Shown here: piece after piece, positions 1-11,341 of the stretch
Position numbering within the stretch: position 1 is the stretch's first letter
Layout: every line of letters begins with the position of its first letter
Made by a program: the position numbers and the translations under genes
The notes under the pieces: generated by a model
Database searches by the model: none
The model's input: the letters and a program-made list of their open reading frames with translations, nothing else
Told to the model about the DNA's origin: nothing
NCBI GenBank assembly: GCA_021229015.1
Contig: CM037790.1
Coordinates: 54,470,361-54,534,360 of the forward strand
Length of the DNA: 64,000 nucleotides
Source: Solen grandis
Taxonomy: Eukaryota; Mollusca; Bivalvia; Adapedonta; Solenidae
Direction: 5' to 3'

Positions 1-88
1 CCACAGCTTCATGAACATGTCCCTCTCTCCTACCCATGTCCTGACTACTCTCTTATTAGACTCCCTATCAACCGTCCACTGTACGTAC

Positions 89-204
89 CTGTGGTGGGGA
101 CATGTTGGGTCTGGTTCTCACTGCCAGTCTTGCTGCCCAGGAAGATACTGGCCGACTTGTTGATCTTGGTGTATGTAGTCAACACCTCCTCCAGCTCCCC
201 CTCA
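89..204 (-). CDS. internal exon of an unrecognised gene (minus strand)
   Basis: On the minus strand an acceptor (TTTTTGTGTTGATAG) ends at 205 and a strong donor (ACAG|GTACGTAC) lies at 89/88. The 116-bp interval between them is open. It encodes an acidic, helix-like peptide beginning SEGELEEVLTTYTKINKSAS and ending at the donor with HVPTTG. Its entry phase (one base completes a codon) matches the exit phase of the exon at 1566-1693, so the two probably belong to one transcript. I do not recognise the protein. The EL-EE-L/TY-K spacing followed by a hydrophobic FLG is loosely reminiscent of the C-terminal helix of formin FH2 domains, but this is a weak resemblance only. The codon composition is more GC-rich than the surrounding intron. 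Confidence 0.5.
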
Positions 205-1028
205 CTATCAACACAAAAACACATCAGTTCATGACACACACCCTGGTATCTGATGTCACTGTTCACTATTGAGCTTTACAGTGTTTACAGAAATATTCAA
301 ATCAAATTTTCAAATTATCCAATAGCTACACTAGGATATCAAGTGATCAATAACTCCCTAACTCTAGTCTGCCTAACTTTCTTAACTTCTTATCCCATGA
401 ATATCCATGTTCAAATTTATGTCTCAATGAATATTAATACACTGAACATTAAATGATATAGGAAATACTGGACTTTTCTTTACAGATTGTGCAGAATATG
501 TTACAATTTTGTATGAGTAAACAGAGGATGGTCTGCTCTGTTGCCAATGTGTCAATAAGAGTCTTTAAATTATAAGATAAAGGGTTAAGTTCAGTTGATA
601 GTGACTCCATTAAAAGTCAGTTATATGGCAATTCTCACTAGACACAGTAATGCTGCAGTCACAACAGTCACAAAGGCTAAAGCATTTTATGTAGGATTTT
701 GTAACTTACATGCAAATGTTAAGTAATTCCTGCTTTCCTGTTAGCTATCTACACAGATTAACGGAACTGTTTGAAGACTGCCTTCAATTCAAATAACAAT
801 CAACATTAACAAATACATGGATGTATTTGGTTTTAGTAACAGCAGACCTTGACCCTAGATGCTCCTGTAACAATCATGATCATGCCCTTCATTATGCTTT
901 CTATAAAAAATGATACAATTTATTGAATGATCACTCTCTTTAACGCTCACATGACCATATGATGGAATGTCCTTGTAATATGGGAAAATAAAAACAGTGA
1001 TGAAGACGGTCTATTGTATCTAAATTGT
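205..1028. other. intron of the minus-strand gene, no other feature seen
   Basis: This AT-rich sequence separates the exon at 89-204 from the minisatellite. Only short shadow reading frames are present. I see no RNA gene and no recognisable mobile element. Confidence 0.4.
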
Positions 1029-1600
1029 CACACTGACCTGGCTGTGTGTATAAATCTATCAAACTTGTCTGTCACACTTACCTGGCTGTGTGTATAAATC
1101 TATCAAACTCATCTGTCACGCTTACCTGGCTGTGTGTATAAATCTATCAAATTTGTCTGTCACACTTACCTGGCTGTGTGTATAAATCTATCAAACTTGT
1201 CTGTCATATTTACCTGGCTGTGTGTATAAATCTATCAAACTTGTCTGTCACATTTACCTGGCTGTGTGTATAAATCTATCAAACTTGTCTGTCACATTTA
1301 CCTGGCTGTGTGTATAAATCTATCAAACTTGTCTGTCACACTGACCTGGCTGTGTGTATAAATCTATCAAACTTGTCTGTCACATTTACCTGGCTGTGTG
1401 TATAAATCTATCAAACTTGTCTGTCACACTGACCTGGCTGTGTGTATAAATCTATCAAACTTGTCTGTCACATTTACCTGGCTGTGTGTATAAATCTATC
1501 AAACTTGTCTGTCACATTTACCTGGCTGTGAGTATAAATCTATCAAACTTGTATGTCACATTTACCTGGCTGTGTGTATAAATCTATCAAAACTTGTCGT
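1029..1600 (-). repeat. 44-bp minisatellite, about 13 units, carrying splice-donor copies
   Basis: About 13 tandem units of 44 bp run head to tail with few differences. On the plus strand each contains CCTGGCTGTGTGTATAAATC. Read on the minus strand, each unit is the last ~25 nt of the exon at 1566-1693 followed by the donor (CAG|GTAAATGTGACA or, in units 1, 8 and 10, CAG|GTCAGTG). The array is therefore an expansion of an exon-intron boundary rather than of anonymous intron sequence. Unit 12 has GTGAGTATA for GTGTGTATA. The last unit, inside the exon, has one extra A on the plus strand. Confidence 0.93.
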
Positions 1601-1693
1601 CCTCCAGACAGTCCTGGCTCTCGCCCGCCGCAGCTGCGTGAATGTCGGTGGCTTCCTCTCATGATTCTTACGCAGTCGTAACTGATCCGTCTC
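1566..1693 (-). CDS. internal exon of the same unrecognised gene, probably frame-damaged
   Basis: Minus-strand exon with acceptor CATATTTACAG at 1694 and donor GCCAG|GTAAATG at 1566/1565. It is 128 bp and markedly GC-richer than its flanks. One frame is open throughout (starts ETDQLRLRKNHE, ends SFDRFIHTA) and its exit phase fits the exon at 89-204. In the middle, however, a second frame gives a far more protein-like acidic stretch (DIHAAAAGESQDCLEDDK). A -1 shift near CATGAGAGG and a +1 T in the AAGTTTTGA run would join the ends with that better middle. The extra T is absent from all other copies of this exon end in the adjacent minisatellite. Either the assembly has two indels here or the exon carries compensating frameshifts. 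Confidence 0.45.
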
Positions 1694-2432
1694 CTGTAAA
1701 TATGAAGCCAGTCAGATTTTAAACCCTGACACTGCCTTGTTTCCCTTCCACTGCCTTATTTCAGATAACATCGTATTTCTAAACATACATACACTTATTA
1801 GAGTAGTGTACATTGTTTAATTACTATGTAAAAAATCCAAGCAAAAACTTAAAAACATTTTGAATATGTACTGAAAAGAGAATCACGGGTACTATAAAAT
1901 TGTTACATTTTTTATTAATATGTTAATGTTTTATACTAAAACTTCAAATAACAAAATCATATATATATATTTTTTCATCATATATTTGGACGCTACCTGC
2001 ATCCCATAAATGACCTTCACTCTTAACACCATGAAAATGCATCTTAACCCTTTAACACATGAAAGGTATATGGGAAATGGTCTTCTAGACAAAGATAAAT
2101 TGCTCATTGCAAGCTGATCAGGTTTAAAACTGTTTCAAGTCCATGGTTTCACTGAGATCAGGACAAAAAACAGTATTACCTGATCTAGACGTAGAACTGT
2201 TTTAATCTAAGGTGGTAAAGGTTTAACAGTAATTCCTATCAGCTGTATAATTATGGTTGCAGACCAGAACCTATGAATGTCAGCAGAAAGTGTAAAACAG
2301 TGACACCCTGCATGTAACTTTCTGGCTGACCTGAATCTAAACTGGCCATTCAAGCCATGCATTTCATGGTGTGAAGGTGTTTAGTTAATTCACCATATAA
2401 GCAGGAGTGCTACAAAGTTCCTGGAATAATTG

Positions 2433-3229
2433 AAAAACAAGAGGCCCATGATGGCCCTAAATCGCTCACCTGAGATAAATAGGTTGACCCAAGGAACATC
2501 TGTACCAATTTATTTTAAAATCTGGCCAGCAGTTTTGAAGAAGATGATTTTTAAAGTTTTCATATTTTTTTTCTTTTTGTTGCCATGGCAACCAGAGTTC
2601 TACATGGATCAAGTTTATTTTAGCAGCTTTTGTGAAGGTTGACCCAAGGATCATCCCTGCCAAGTTTAATCTAAATCTGTCCAGTGGTTTCAGAGGAGAT
2701 GTTGTTTAAAGGTTTCTCTATGTACATATAAGGCAAATAACCCGCCCCTGGCGGCCATGTTTTTTTACGGATCAGAATAATTTTAGCAACTTTGGTAGAG
2801 GTTGGCCCAAGGAATATCTGTACCAATTTATTTTAAAATCTGGCCAGTAGTTTTGAAGAAGATGACTTTTGAAGTTTTCTTTTTTCTTGTTTTTTTTGTT
2901 GCCATGGCAACCAGAGTTCTACATGGATCAAGTTTATTTTAGCAACTTTTGTGAAGGTTGACCCAAGGATCATCCCTGCCAATTTGAATCAAATTCTGTC
3001 CAGTGGTTTCAGAGGAGATGTTGTTTAAAGGTTTCTCTATATACATATAAGGCAAATAAGCCCCCCCCCTGCGGCCATGTTTTTTTACAGATCGGAATAA
3101 TTTAGCAACTTTGGTAGAGGTTGACCAAGGAACATCTGTACCAATTTATTTTAAAATCTGGCCAGTAGTTTTGAAGAAGATGATTTTTAAAGTTTTCATT
3201 TTTTTTCCCCTTTTTTTTGCGGTGGCTAC
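2433..3229 (+). repeat. tandem copies of a dispersed molluscan-type repeat
   Basis: The block opens with AACAAGAGGCCCATGATGGC and then repeats a module of about 320 bp starting near 2478, 2797 and 3114. Each module contains AAGGAACATCTGTACCAATT-type text, TTTTGAAGAAGATGA and, after a T-rich stretch, GTTGCCATGGCAACCAGAG. Within a module, two related half-units share the GGTTGACCCAAGGA motif. No convincing protein is encoded, so this is a non-coding interspersed repeat. The first scaffold gap begins inside the third copy, which suggests the array broke the assembly. Confidence 0.8.
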
Positions 3230-3329
3230 NNNNNNNNNNNNNNNNNNNNNNNNNNNNNNNNNNNNNNNNNNNNNNNNNNNNNNNNNNNNNNNNNNNNNNN
3301 NNNNNNNNNNNNNNNNNNNNNNNNNNNNN
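3230..3329. other. 100-N assembly gap
   Basis: Exactly 100 N, the usual placeholder for a scaffold join of unknown size. It interrupts the tandem repeat that starts at 2433, so the true distance and even the adjacency are unknown. Confidence 0.99.
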
Positions 3330-3334
3330 TTTTG

Positions 3335-3515
3335 ATTGATTGGGTGATTGTTCAGTTTACTGTAAAGTAATTGGACGTCCGTCTAATTACAGGTGGAGGA
3401 AGACCCTGAATGTACTGAGACATACGGGTAGAACCACCGACGTACCGCAGCCTTACATGAAAATTTGAAAGACCCTGCCGGGACTCGAACCCATTGGTGA
3501 GGGTCTGATTGAGTA
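3335..3515 (-). mobile_element. tRNA-derived SINE, family 1, partial copy
   Basis: Shares the segment TAATTACAGGTGGAGGAAGA, the GGGTAGAACCAC motif and a reversed B-box-like GGGACTCGAACCC with the fuller copy at 30541-30797. The promoter end lies at the higher coordinate, so the element is on the minus strand. The 5' tRNA-like head is truncated near 3515. Confidence 0.75.
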
Positions 3516-5345
3516 TAGATGTTCGTTTTTAAGTAGTTACAACGTCATTAACACATACAGAAACAAAAAATGAGTGTAAGCTCGAATTATGCTTATCTAC
3601 TGAGGTATTTAATAGAATAGATTATATGTTCTACGGTGAAATAGACCGACTGTAGAAAAAGAAACAGGACTGACTCGAATTACACCAACAATACATAGCG
3701 CTCAATAATACTTAAATTAAGTAAAAATGCGTCCTACCATTCATATATACCCCTGAGTTTGAAGGTCGTTGGTTCAATTCCCGGCTGCGAACTTCCTGAC
3801 AAAAAACAGTACTGTGATCGTTCTGTTTATAATACATTTCGCCAACTGTGAAAAATTCCGCATAGTCGACAATAACTAGTGAATTATACATGTACCAGTA
3901 CTCTTTCAAGGGAATGTATTGGCATAACATTTCAAACGTTTCGAACACACAACCTTCGGGTCCAGAGTCCTACCTCTTGACCACTCTAACTTCTCAGGAA
4001 GTGCAGTCGACCTACGTACATGACCTATTTAACAGTTTTAAAGCCAACTTTGACAGCATATCAATATTTGATATCAACAACATTGTGTGGCTTCCCAACG
4101 TGTAACCTTCAGAAATCACTTCGATTGATACTAATGTATGATATTACCGGTGAACTAAAGTTACCCCGTGTGCAGGCTGAGGCGGAGTTGTTTACCACTC
4201 CGTAGTAATTCACACAGAAAAATATGGTGAAATTTGTATCTTACCTAGGTTAATATCTGAACTTATAAATATTTAAATATAAACGTACATAGTTCTAGCA
4301 GAGATAACTTAAAATGAGCTCAGCGTTAATGCCTCTATCCCGCACCTGTCGATCTGGCATGTCCAATGAAACCGGTTCTGAATTCAATTTTCAGCAGTTG
4401 GTGAATGAACGTATAATTATATCCACCTGATCCGTCTAATTACCCCGCAAACATTTATTGCAAATATGAATGACTTATGTAATATCTGAACTGTCCATTT
4501 TCTCTTTAGTTGTAATATTACATTAACGATTTCTCTGATTTTATATTTCGTTTAAACTAAATGTCTTCATCAAAGAGAATTGCATCAAATAATCTAGATG
4601 CTATTGAAATGCACGCATTACACGTACAAACCTCATTTTCCAAACATTAAGAAATTCTGTTGCTCAGACGTATTTATAAATAAAAAATATTAATCTTTAA
4701 AGGTTTACCTCGGTTGGTGTGTTCCTAAAATTAGATATCCAATCAACTTACAAAGTATATGCGCAAAAAAAGACCATTCAATACTGAATAATACAGTCGC
4801 GTCTATGTGTAAACGAGCTACGATCGTGCAGGTTGTTCTTTTAAAATGGTATGATAAATGTGTATGCAAGATGACTATTTGATAGTTTGTTTGGAGATAG
4901 ATAACATTGGTGACGAACGTTTACAACAAAATGAATTTCCGATAAAAATACGACAGAAAGGTTGAACTACAAAGCGGAAGACCTATGTCTATTGATGTAT
5001 GTAATCTTTAATTCGTGTTCAAGCAGCCTTACATTTTAATATGCTTATTCGATTTGCATTTTAGTAATTTTATTTGCTACTTATAAACTCACAGAATTTT
5101 GAAATCACATAGTTCTTTTTTTCTTGTACAGAGAAAAATAAAATCAGATTATAAGCAAGAGTGTTCGCTTACTTTTTTGTTTTATGAAAAGCCATACGAT
5201 ACAAAGAAATCTCGATACACTTTTAGACTCAAACGAAAGGAAGACAGTATTGTGTGCTTTGCAATGCATAGTCATATTTATGTGAATGCTTGCTTTAAAG
5301 CCGATAAATTGTTCCATAAAATACATTTATATTTGAAAACAAGTT
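3516..5345. other. gene-free stretch with tRNA-like SINE relics
   Basis: No gene is seen. Two fragments look like decayed tRNA-derived SINE heads: GTTGGTTCAATTCCCGGC near 3769-3786 (plus-strand B-box) and a reversed one around 3940-4000 (the words CGAACACACAACC and TTGACCACTCTAAC). The rest is AT-rich and unremarkable. Confidence 0.4.
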
Positions 5346-5349
5346 ATGA

Positions 5350-5577
5350 CCTTATACGGTCATGTTTTATTTACCTCCATGGAAACATCTTATTACGTAA
5401 TACATGTTTCACGCATGCGCAGATGTCCTCGCGGTATGCGCAATAACGCATTACTTTCTACAGGTTTTCAGGCATTCAGAAACAAATACATATGCTTTTG
5501 CGCAAATCGATTTAGATACTTTTTATTATAAAAAGGTTATGCTTTTAGCTGTGTTATAACAGGACCCCCCCCCCCCC
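5350..5577. repeat. diverged interspersed repeat copy ending in a poly-C run
   Basis: The words ATGGAAACATCTTATT, ACGCATGCGCAG, GGTATGCGCAATAACGC and CTACAGGTT recur in the same order at about 7862-7945 with substitutions. Both copies are followed some 100-150 bp later by TTATTATA/TTTTCCCG-type T-rich text and a homopolymer C or G run next to AGGAC or GTCCT (5561-5577 and 8137-8155). This looks like two old copies of one element. No open frame is shared between them. Confidence 0.5.
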
Positions 5578-5586
5578 TCAACCTTA

Positions 5587-5587
<1 letters not shown>

Positions 5588-5624
<37 letters not shown>

Positions 5625-5630
5625 CACACC
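5588..5630. repeat. (CA)n microsatellite
   Basis: About 20 CA dinucleotides with one G interruption, 11 bp downstream of a 13-base C run (5565-5577). Confidence 0.95.
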
Positions 5631-5881
5631 TAATACGTATATGCATAAGGAAATTTCTATTATTTTAGATTAAAAACTCTCTGAACCCCTTCAGATATGT
5701 ATTTTTCGGCGGGATAAAATATTTTTGATGTCTTTCTGTCCAAGAATTATTTCCTCCATAAGGCCGCTGAAAGTCTGCTTGCGGCCTGGTAGCCTGGCGG
5801 CCTTAATCTGAATAATCCTATGATAAGTAATTCTTATTATTTATGGATAAAAACTGTGTGATCATTATAATCATCTTTCAG

Positions 5882-5930
5882 AAATGAGATATATACGGCG
5901 GTATGCTATGCTATGCATATCGTACCCAAC

Positions 5931-5970
<40 letters not shown>

Positions 5971-6420
5971 CATCATCATTATGATTACCATAACCATACT
6001 AACCATAATATTATTAATAACAGAGCAAAGACATAATCATCATCATCATCATAATAATCATTACAATGTATGCTTATCTATACTTACACAAAACATACAT
6101 ATAATACCAATATCATTTTAACATCACTTTAATACTTTCATAAATGAGATATATACGGCGGTATGCTATGCTATGCATATCGTACCCAACTCATCATCAT
6201 CTTCATCATAATTATACATAAAAATACTATAAAGATATTAACATCATCATCATTATCATCATCATCATCAACATTATCATCTTCAACATCACTCTTTTAA
6301 GAAAATTACAAACACAGTATTTACATTTTACTAATGCACTTCATACTTTGCTTAACAACATCATCATAATCAACAACAACATTTTCATCATCACCATCAT
6401 CATCATCATCATCATCACCA
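5882..6420. repeat. (ATC)n microsatellite field with a 59-bp exact duplication
   Basis: Several CAT/ATC runs (about 5931-5970, 6035-6060, 6240-6275 and 6360-6420) sit among related AT-rich text. A 59-bp sequence beginning AAATGAGATATATACGGCGG occurs at 5882-5940 and again at 6142-6200, exactly 260 bp apart, and leads into a CAT run each time. The field therefore grew by segmental duplication as well as by slippage. Confidence 0.9.
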
Positions 6421-7356
6421 CCATTATGTTAAGCTATCAGCATCATATCTTCAAATAATTCATAATAATAGTCTATAGACAATAATAGGAATATTCTTAT
6501 TCATATACAAACATGAAATTATTCCGAAAGAAAACATTAAAAATAATTTCAATTAATTTAAATGAAATGCCGCTAGCCAGGCCGTTTTGTTCACGCCACC
6601 TAAAATTAAGTCATAAAGCAGTATTAGGGCATATGTCTGTTCTTATGTCCATTTTAACAATTTACTAAACTGCATTTTCAATTTTTCGGCAATTTGCCGA
6701 TGTATTTCTTTTCAAGTCCGATTTGTCTAATCACTCGGTATAACATTCGTTACAAAGGTACTATTTAAATTCAACCTGATAAGGCCAACGTTCTTTAAGT
6801 TTTTCATATTACCAAACCCAATTTCATCACCCAGATTATCTATCGGTTGACAGAAAATATAGATATAACAAAATGTTTATTAAAAATATCATCATCGCAT
6901 AGTTCCGACTCATAGCTTACACAAGCAGCATGTTATTGAAGTACATGTATTACTTGTAAAGATTTGTCTTCAAACCTTTACAGTAATATATACTAACTCG
7001 AAAAAAAAACGCCTATTAAATTGTATTTATAGATCTAATCACTAGCGATAGCTCTCGACAAAGGACCGACACAATATGTATTCCAAATTTAGACGTCCGA
7101 TCATCTTACAGAGTCTCTGAATAAATAAGGACAACTAGATAAAGAAATTTGAGAAATACCTGCCTGTCTTAGTCTACCTGCCTTACGACCATCTTGATTG
7201 TACGTTAATAATTGTATGACAAGTAGAGTGTACAAAAGCATTGTAACCTGACAACTTGCCATAAATAGATACCTAGTGATCCTATCAGAAATCTGTATAT
7301 CTACACTCCACTCCTGCTAGCGTATGCAACCCCAAGGGTTGTTACGAAACGCGTGT
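6421..7356. other. gene-free AT-rich stretch
   Basis: No supported gene, RNA or mobile element. Only short random reading frames are visible. Confidence 0.4.
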
Positions 7357-7396
7357 AATGAATGAATGAATGAATGAATGAATGAATGAATGAATG
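7357..7396. repeat. (AATG)n microsatellite
   Basis: About ten uninterrupted AATG tetranucleotides, preceded by GTTACGAAACGCGTGT. Confidence 0.95.
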
Positions 7397-8109
7397 CGTC
7401 TGTCCCTTCAATTGCAAGTGTGTATTTGCTTTTACGATCTGAACATTGATAAGTTAATATACTATTAACAACCTAAAAACGTGATAAAATTAGTCAAATA
7501 CAATTCAATAAATTTGTTATGATTACAAATACAGTTTTGTTTTAAGATCAACTGTATGGTATTTGATATTTAGGTAAAATCTACTACATTGCCGTTGATA
7601 TCAAATGTCACATATTTCTACTCCTTCTCGGGTAAGTTATCAGTCAATGCAGAAAGAATGTAAACGTAAATATAAACTATTTGTTTGCTTTATACACATC
7701 CGTCATACAATACAAAAGAGCATCTGAAGCTAAATCGGCAAATCATGGTGGTTTACAAAGGCAATAATCATATTCATGTCTACGAGTAAGTTATTTCATG
7801 ATTTAAACCAGCAAAGATGATTCGTAAATATCATGAAATGTTTATAACACGTTATGATCATATATGGAAATATTTTATTCACATGTATATGCATGCGCAG
7901 TTTGGCTCACGGCATGCGCAACTACGCAGTACTTACTTCAGGTTCGGGCACTAGTACTCTGAAAGGAAATATATCTCCAATTATCTTATTTTCATATTTT
8001 TTCCCGATTTTTCAGACGGATACACATTACTTAAGCCATAATTTGAAATATATGGAATTCCTTTTAAAGACTGATATCACTATCATATGATGTGTGTGTA
8101 TGTGTGCTA

Positions 8110-8155
8110 TTTTTTTTTTTTTTTTTTTTTTTTGGTGGGGGGGGGGGGGGGTCCT
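8110..8155. repeat. poly-T followed by poly-G tract
   Basis: About 24 T, then GGTG, then about 14 G, then GTCCTGTCCTG. It marks the end of the second copy of the repeat described at 5350-5577. Homopolymers of this length are also error-prone in assembly. Confidence 0.9.
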
Positions 8156-9839
8156 GTCCTGTTCATGTTTTTTTAAATGGTGCTTTATGTTTTATTGATT
8201 TATTGATATCCGACCAAAGATAAACGAGAAACAGTATTAATATTTCCTAATCACCACAAACCCACCCCATCCGCCAAACCCAGTTGTTTTTACGTTATCC
8301 GTCCATCATTTCTTCCGTCCGTCTGTCATACCTTGGAACCTTTTAACCACTTAATAAACTTTAATATTCTGTAGTCAACAAATATACTGATATACGCTAT
8401 GTGTCAATTCCTGTTATATGATATATATTGCTCTCAATTTTACAGCAAATTTAAACACTTAAATATAACAAAAAAACTCTTATCTATACAGTGATGTCTA
8501 GACTTGTCCTTCAAGCAAATAAACTACTTCGTGCATTTAAACGTAATATTTTAAAATGTAAAATCAGTTAATGCGGAATACCAATGACTCGTTGGAAGGA
8601 CATATTTCAAGGATGCTGTAAATTTAATGGGAGAGAAAAATCAAGTTACAGTTTGCAATATTTTTCGATTTGAAACATATTCACATTAATGTAGGGATGA
8701 TTAAACTCGTTGTTTTCCGTTATATTGCTTATTTTTTCCTTAACTAACTGGCGGTAAATATATTTCAGGGTTATTTGTTAAAATTATTCTCCTATACGCA
8801 TTGTGCGGACAGATAGTTTAAACAGTGTTTTAAACATTTAAATCATTCGAAGTAAGATATTGCGCACAGAACAAGCATATCATTTTACATGCATCTTTTA
8901 AACATTATCCTCTATTCAACTTGTCAACCCTACTGAAAGATATGTGGTTATTTTAGCCCTGAATAGGTATGTGGATGGTACATAATTCTTTTGAATTTAG
9001 AATAAAAAGATACCTACCTGTATTGCAATAGGACTGTCCCCACCCATTATTCTATATTGTGGGTTCTGGCTCCTGAATTGTTTATACATTGTATGTCTTA
9101 ATGAAAATTCGCAATTATACGTAGCGATTTTTCTTAGATATTTGAATGTGCTCTATCGTTTATTTACTCTATGGAATTGTATTATCAGTTTTGAATACAC
9201 CAATTACACCAAATACAGACCCATGTAGTGTTACCTGCCGTGCGACAAGATCAGTTTATTAATATTTGCGGCTAAAGGTGTAATTGCTTGGCCTTGTGGT
9301 CTAAAGAAACTCTGCACACCTAAAATCGATATTGTAGAGTTTAATGACTTCTTGATTGAATTTGAATAGTTTCCTTATGTTTTTTTTTTTCTTATTTTAT
9401 TGTGCTGAAAATATTTTGATGTGTAGATATGTGTGATTGTTTATCTGTATGCCGAAATCCCATCGAATGTTTCAGATTATCTAACTAGTATGGATTTGGT
9501 TTCTATTATTTTGACATATATGACTATTGTGGTTGCACTGATGAAATAGAAATAACAGCGACGATATTCACTCTTCACCAGTGTTTGTTATTCGCATGAA
9601 TTAATCCATCCATACCCCGTCTTAAAATTATATCTGACGTGAGGTACGAATATAAAGACAATTCAATATCAAGCTTTACGATTCTCTTTTGATAAAAAAT
9701 GCAATATTTTGTCAATATCGTAATGCGTTTCAATATACAGGTAGGCAAATACTGTCTAATATCATTGCACCTAGCCGATCCGAGGGTTGAATATACGATC
9801 CATGCACACACATACACCCACACATAACTTGAATGTTTA
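8156..9839. other. gene-free stretch upstream of the BEL/Pao remnant
   Basis: AT-rich, with no supported coding exon, RNA gene or recognisable repeat family. The right part (9575-9823) is open on the minus strand for about 80 codons but shows no recognisable domain. Confidence 0.4.
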
Positions 9840-10131
9840 TTAGGATTATTTACATTGATGGATGCTCCTATACAACCCCAACAAAGTTTGTTCCATTGTC
9901 ACAGACATCTTCTGGCATTCCACGCCTACTTACAAACCTATACATCGCGTTTAAGAATGAATCAGTGTCCAAACTGTAAAGCATCTCTAAATGTACAGCT
10001 CTTCATAGCATACATGTGAATAAACAGAGATATATGTTTGTACTGCCTTTGTTGAAAAGGTCCATCGTAATCAACTGCTACCTGGTTGAATGCCCGAGCA
10101 GTCTTGTGCATTCTCACGTCAGGTAAAGGCC

Positions 10132-10455
10132 TCATAATCTCTCTATTTGACGTCTACACTCAGTACATTCATTTTCAACTTCACGGATTTCCTCACATGC
10201 ACGCAGAAGCCAATATCTTGCAGACAACGATGTCAGAGTCTGATTTGTCCAACAATACTGACTTTGTTTGAGATAATGTCTAACTATCATTTTTTTCACC
10301 CAACATTTTCGTGGTAGTATAACTCGGTGACTTGAATCGAATGAAAGATATTCAATATATGTAAACCGACTGTTGCTGCGCATGACCCTTCCACATCTAT
10401 TTTTGCATATAACGACATATTTTTTTTTGGCAATTCCCTTCCTTATTGTTAGCAT
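10132..10455 (-). pseudogene. BEL/Pao integrase zinc-binding region fragment
   Basis: A 107-codon minus-strand frame includes SSHRVILPRKCWVKKMIVRH, then TLTSLSARYWLLRA, then CTECRR. This is the pattern of the integrase H2C2 region in BEL/Pao elements (H-P-x-x-L-P, a conserved H-x-x-x-x-H, a W-I/L-R/P motif and the C-x-x-C pair). The first histidine pair is partly eroded. The integrase core continues at lower coordinates in another frame. Confidence 0.75.
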
Positions 10456-10732
10456 TTATACTCATAATTAAACGCAGCTGCTAGGGCACGACAACTGATT
10501 TGATTTCCTGCAGCAGCTAATTCTTCAACTGATATTACAAGTATTGAAATACGTTCAATATCCAAACTTCTTTATGCATTGTCAGCTGGATTCTGTGATG
10601 TTGGTACATAACGCCACTAATCTGGATCTGTCGATGACTGTTTCTCCCCGACACGATGGACTACGAAAGGTTTGACTTTCCGGATTTGATTCCGTATCCA
10701 TCATAGAATGTTCATGCAAACAGACGAAAATA

Positions 10733-10981
10733 TTACATCCACAGTTGAGATATCAAGTTCGTGACAGTCTTTGACAGTCTTAGACCCTGAACTGCTGCCA
10801 TTAATTCTAAGCGCGGTATACTAACAAATGATAATGGCACAACTTTACTCTTAACAGCTATTTTCTTCACATATATTGTAATGTCATTTGTGACATTTCT
10901 GGCATACACAACTGAACCGTATGCTGTACTAGACGAACAAACGTGTGTAGCTCTGCCAATGGCCAAATTTCTAGGTATCAC
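10733..10981 (-). pseudogene. BEL/Pao pol fragment, Pao/RNase H region
   Basis: This 82-codon minus-strand open segment contains TAYGSVVYARN followed about 30 residues later by VPLSFVSIPRLELMAAV. That matches the signature of the Pao retrotransposon domain that follows the RT (A-Y-x-x-V-Y-x-R, then A-P-L, then S-I-P-R-L-E-L-x-A-A). It is the best-preserved block of the 9.84-13.4 kb element and fixes the family. The neighbouring RT and integrase blocks are in other frames. Confidence 0.85.
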
Positions 10982-11341
10982 AATGTTGACCTTGATCTCA
11001 GAAAGTTCACTTAAACATATGCTTTGTTTGACAACTCATCATTCAATTCATCATTCCAGTCGACACCTCCATATTTCTTGGAATAAACCTTAGCGCGTAT
11101 TGTAAATGGACACACAAAACCCAAAACAGATCATAAAAAGTAGGACAGCTTTTTCAGAAGGATCTTTTGCTTAACTGTACGATTACGTGGTGTAATGTAA
11201 TTGAATGTAAACACAATCATTCTATGCATTCCAAAACACCCTTAATTTATTGTCAAACGGCATTTCTCCTTTACTTAAATCAACCTTTTGTATTCTCGAG
11301 TCCTGTGGTATCTGTTGTAATACCACTGATGAGTTTGATAT

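Noticed and set aside
1029..1600. CRISPR-like array
   Set aside because: The 44-bp units are contiguous with no unique spacers, and the context is an intron-containing animal gene.
3750..4000. Possible tRNA genes on both strands
   Set aside because: Only B-box-like words and partial D-arm text are seen; no complete cloverleaf can be drawn.
5099..5446. 115-codon plus-strand open frame
   Set aside because: It lies in AT-rich intergenic DNA, partly overlaps an old repeat (from 5350), and has no domain or splice context.
5903..6121. Ile- and His-rich protein frame
   Set aside because: It is a translation of ATC/CAT microsatellites.
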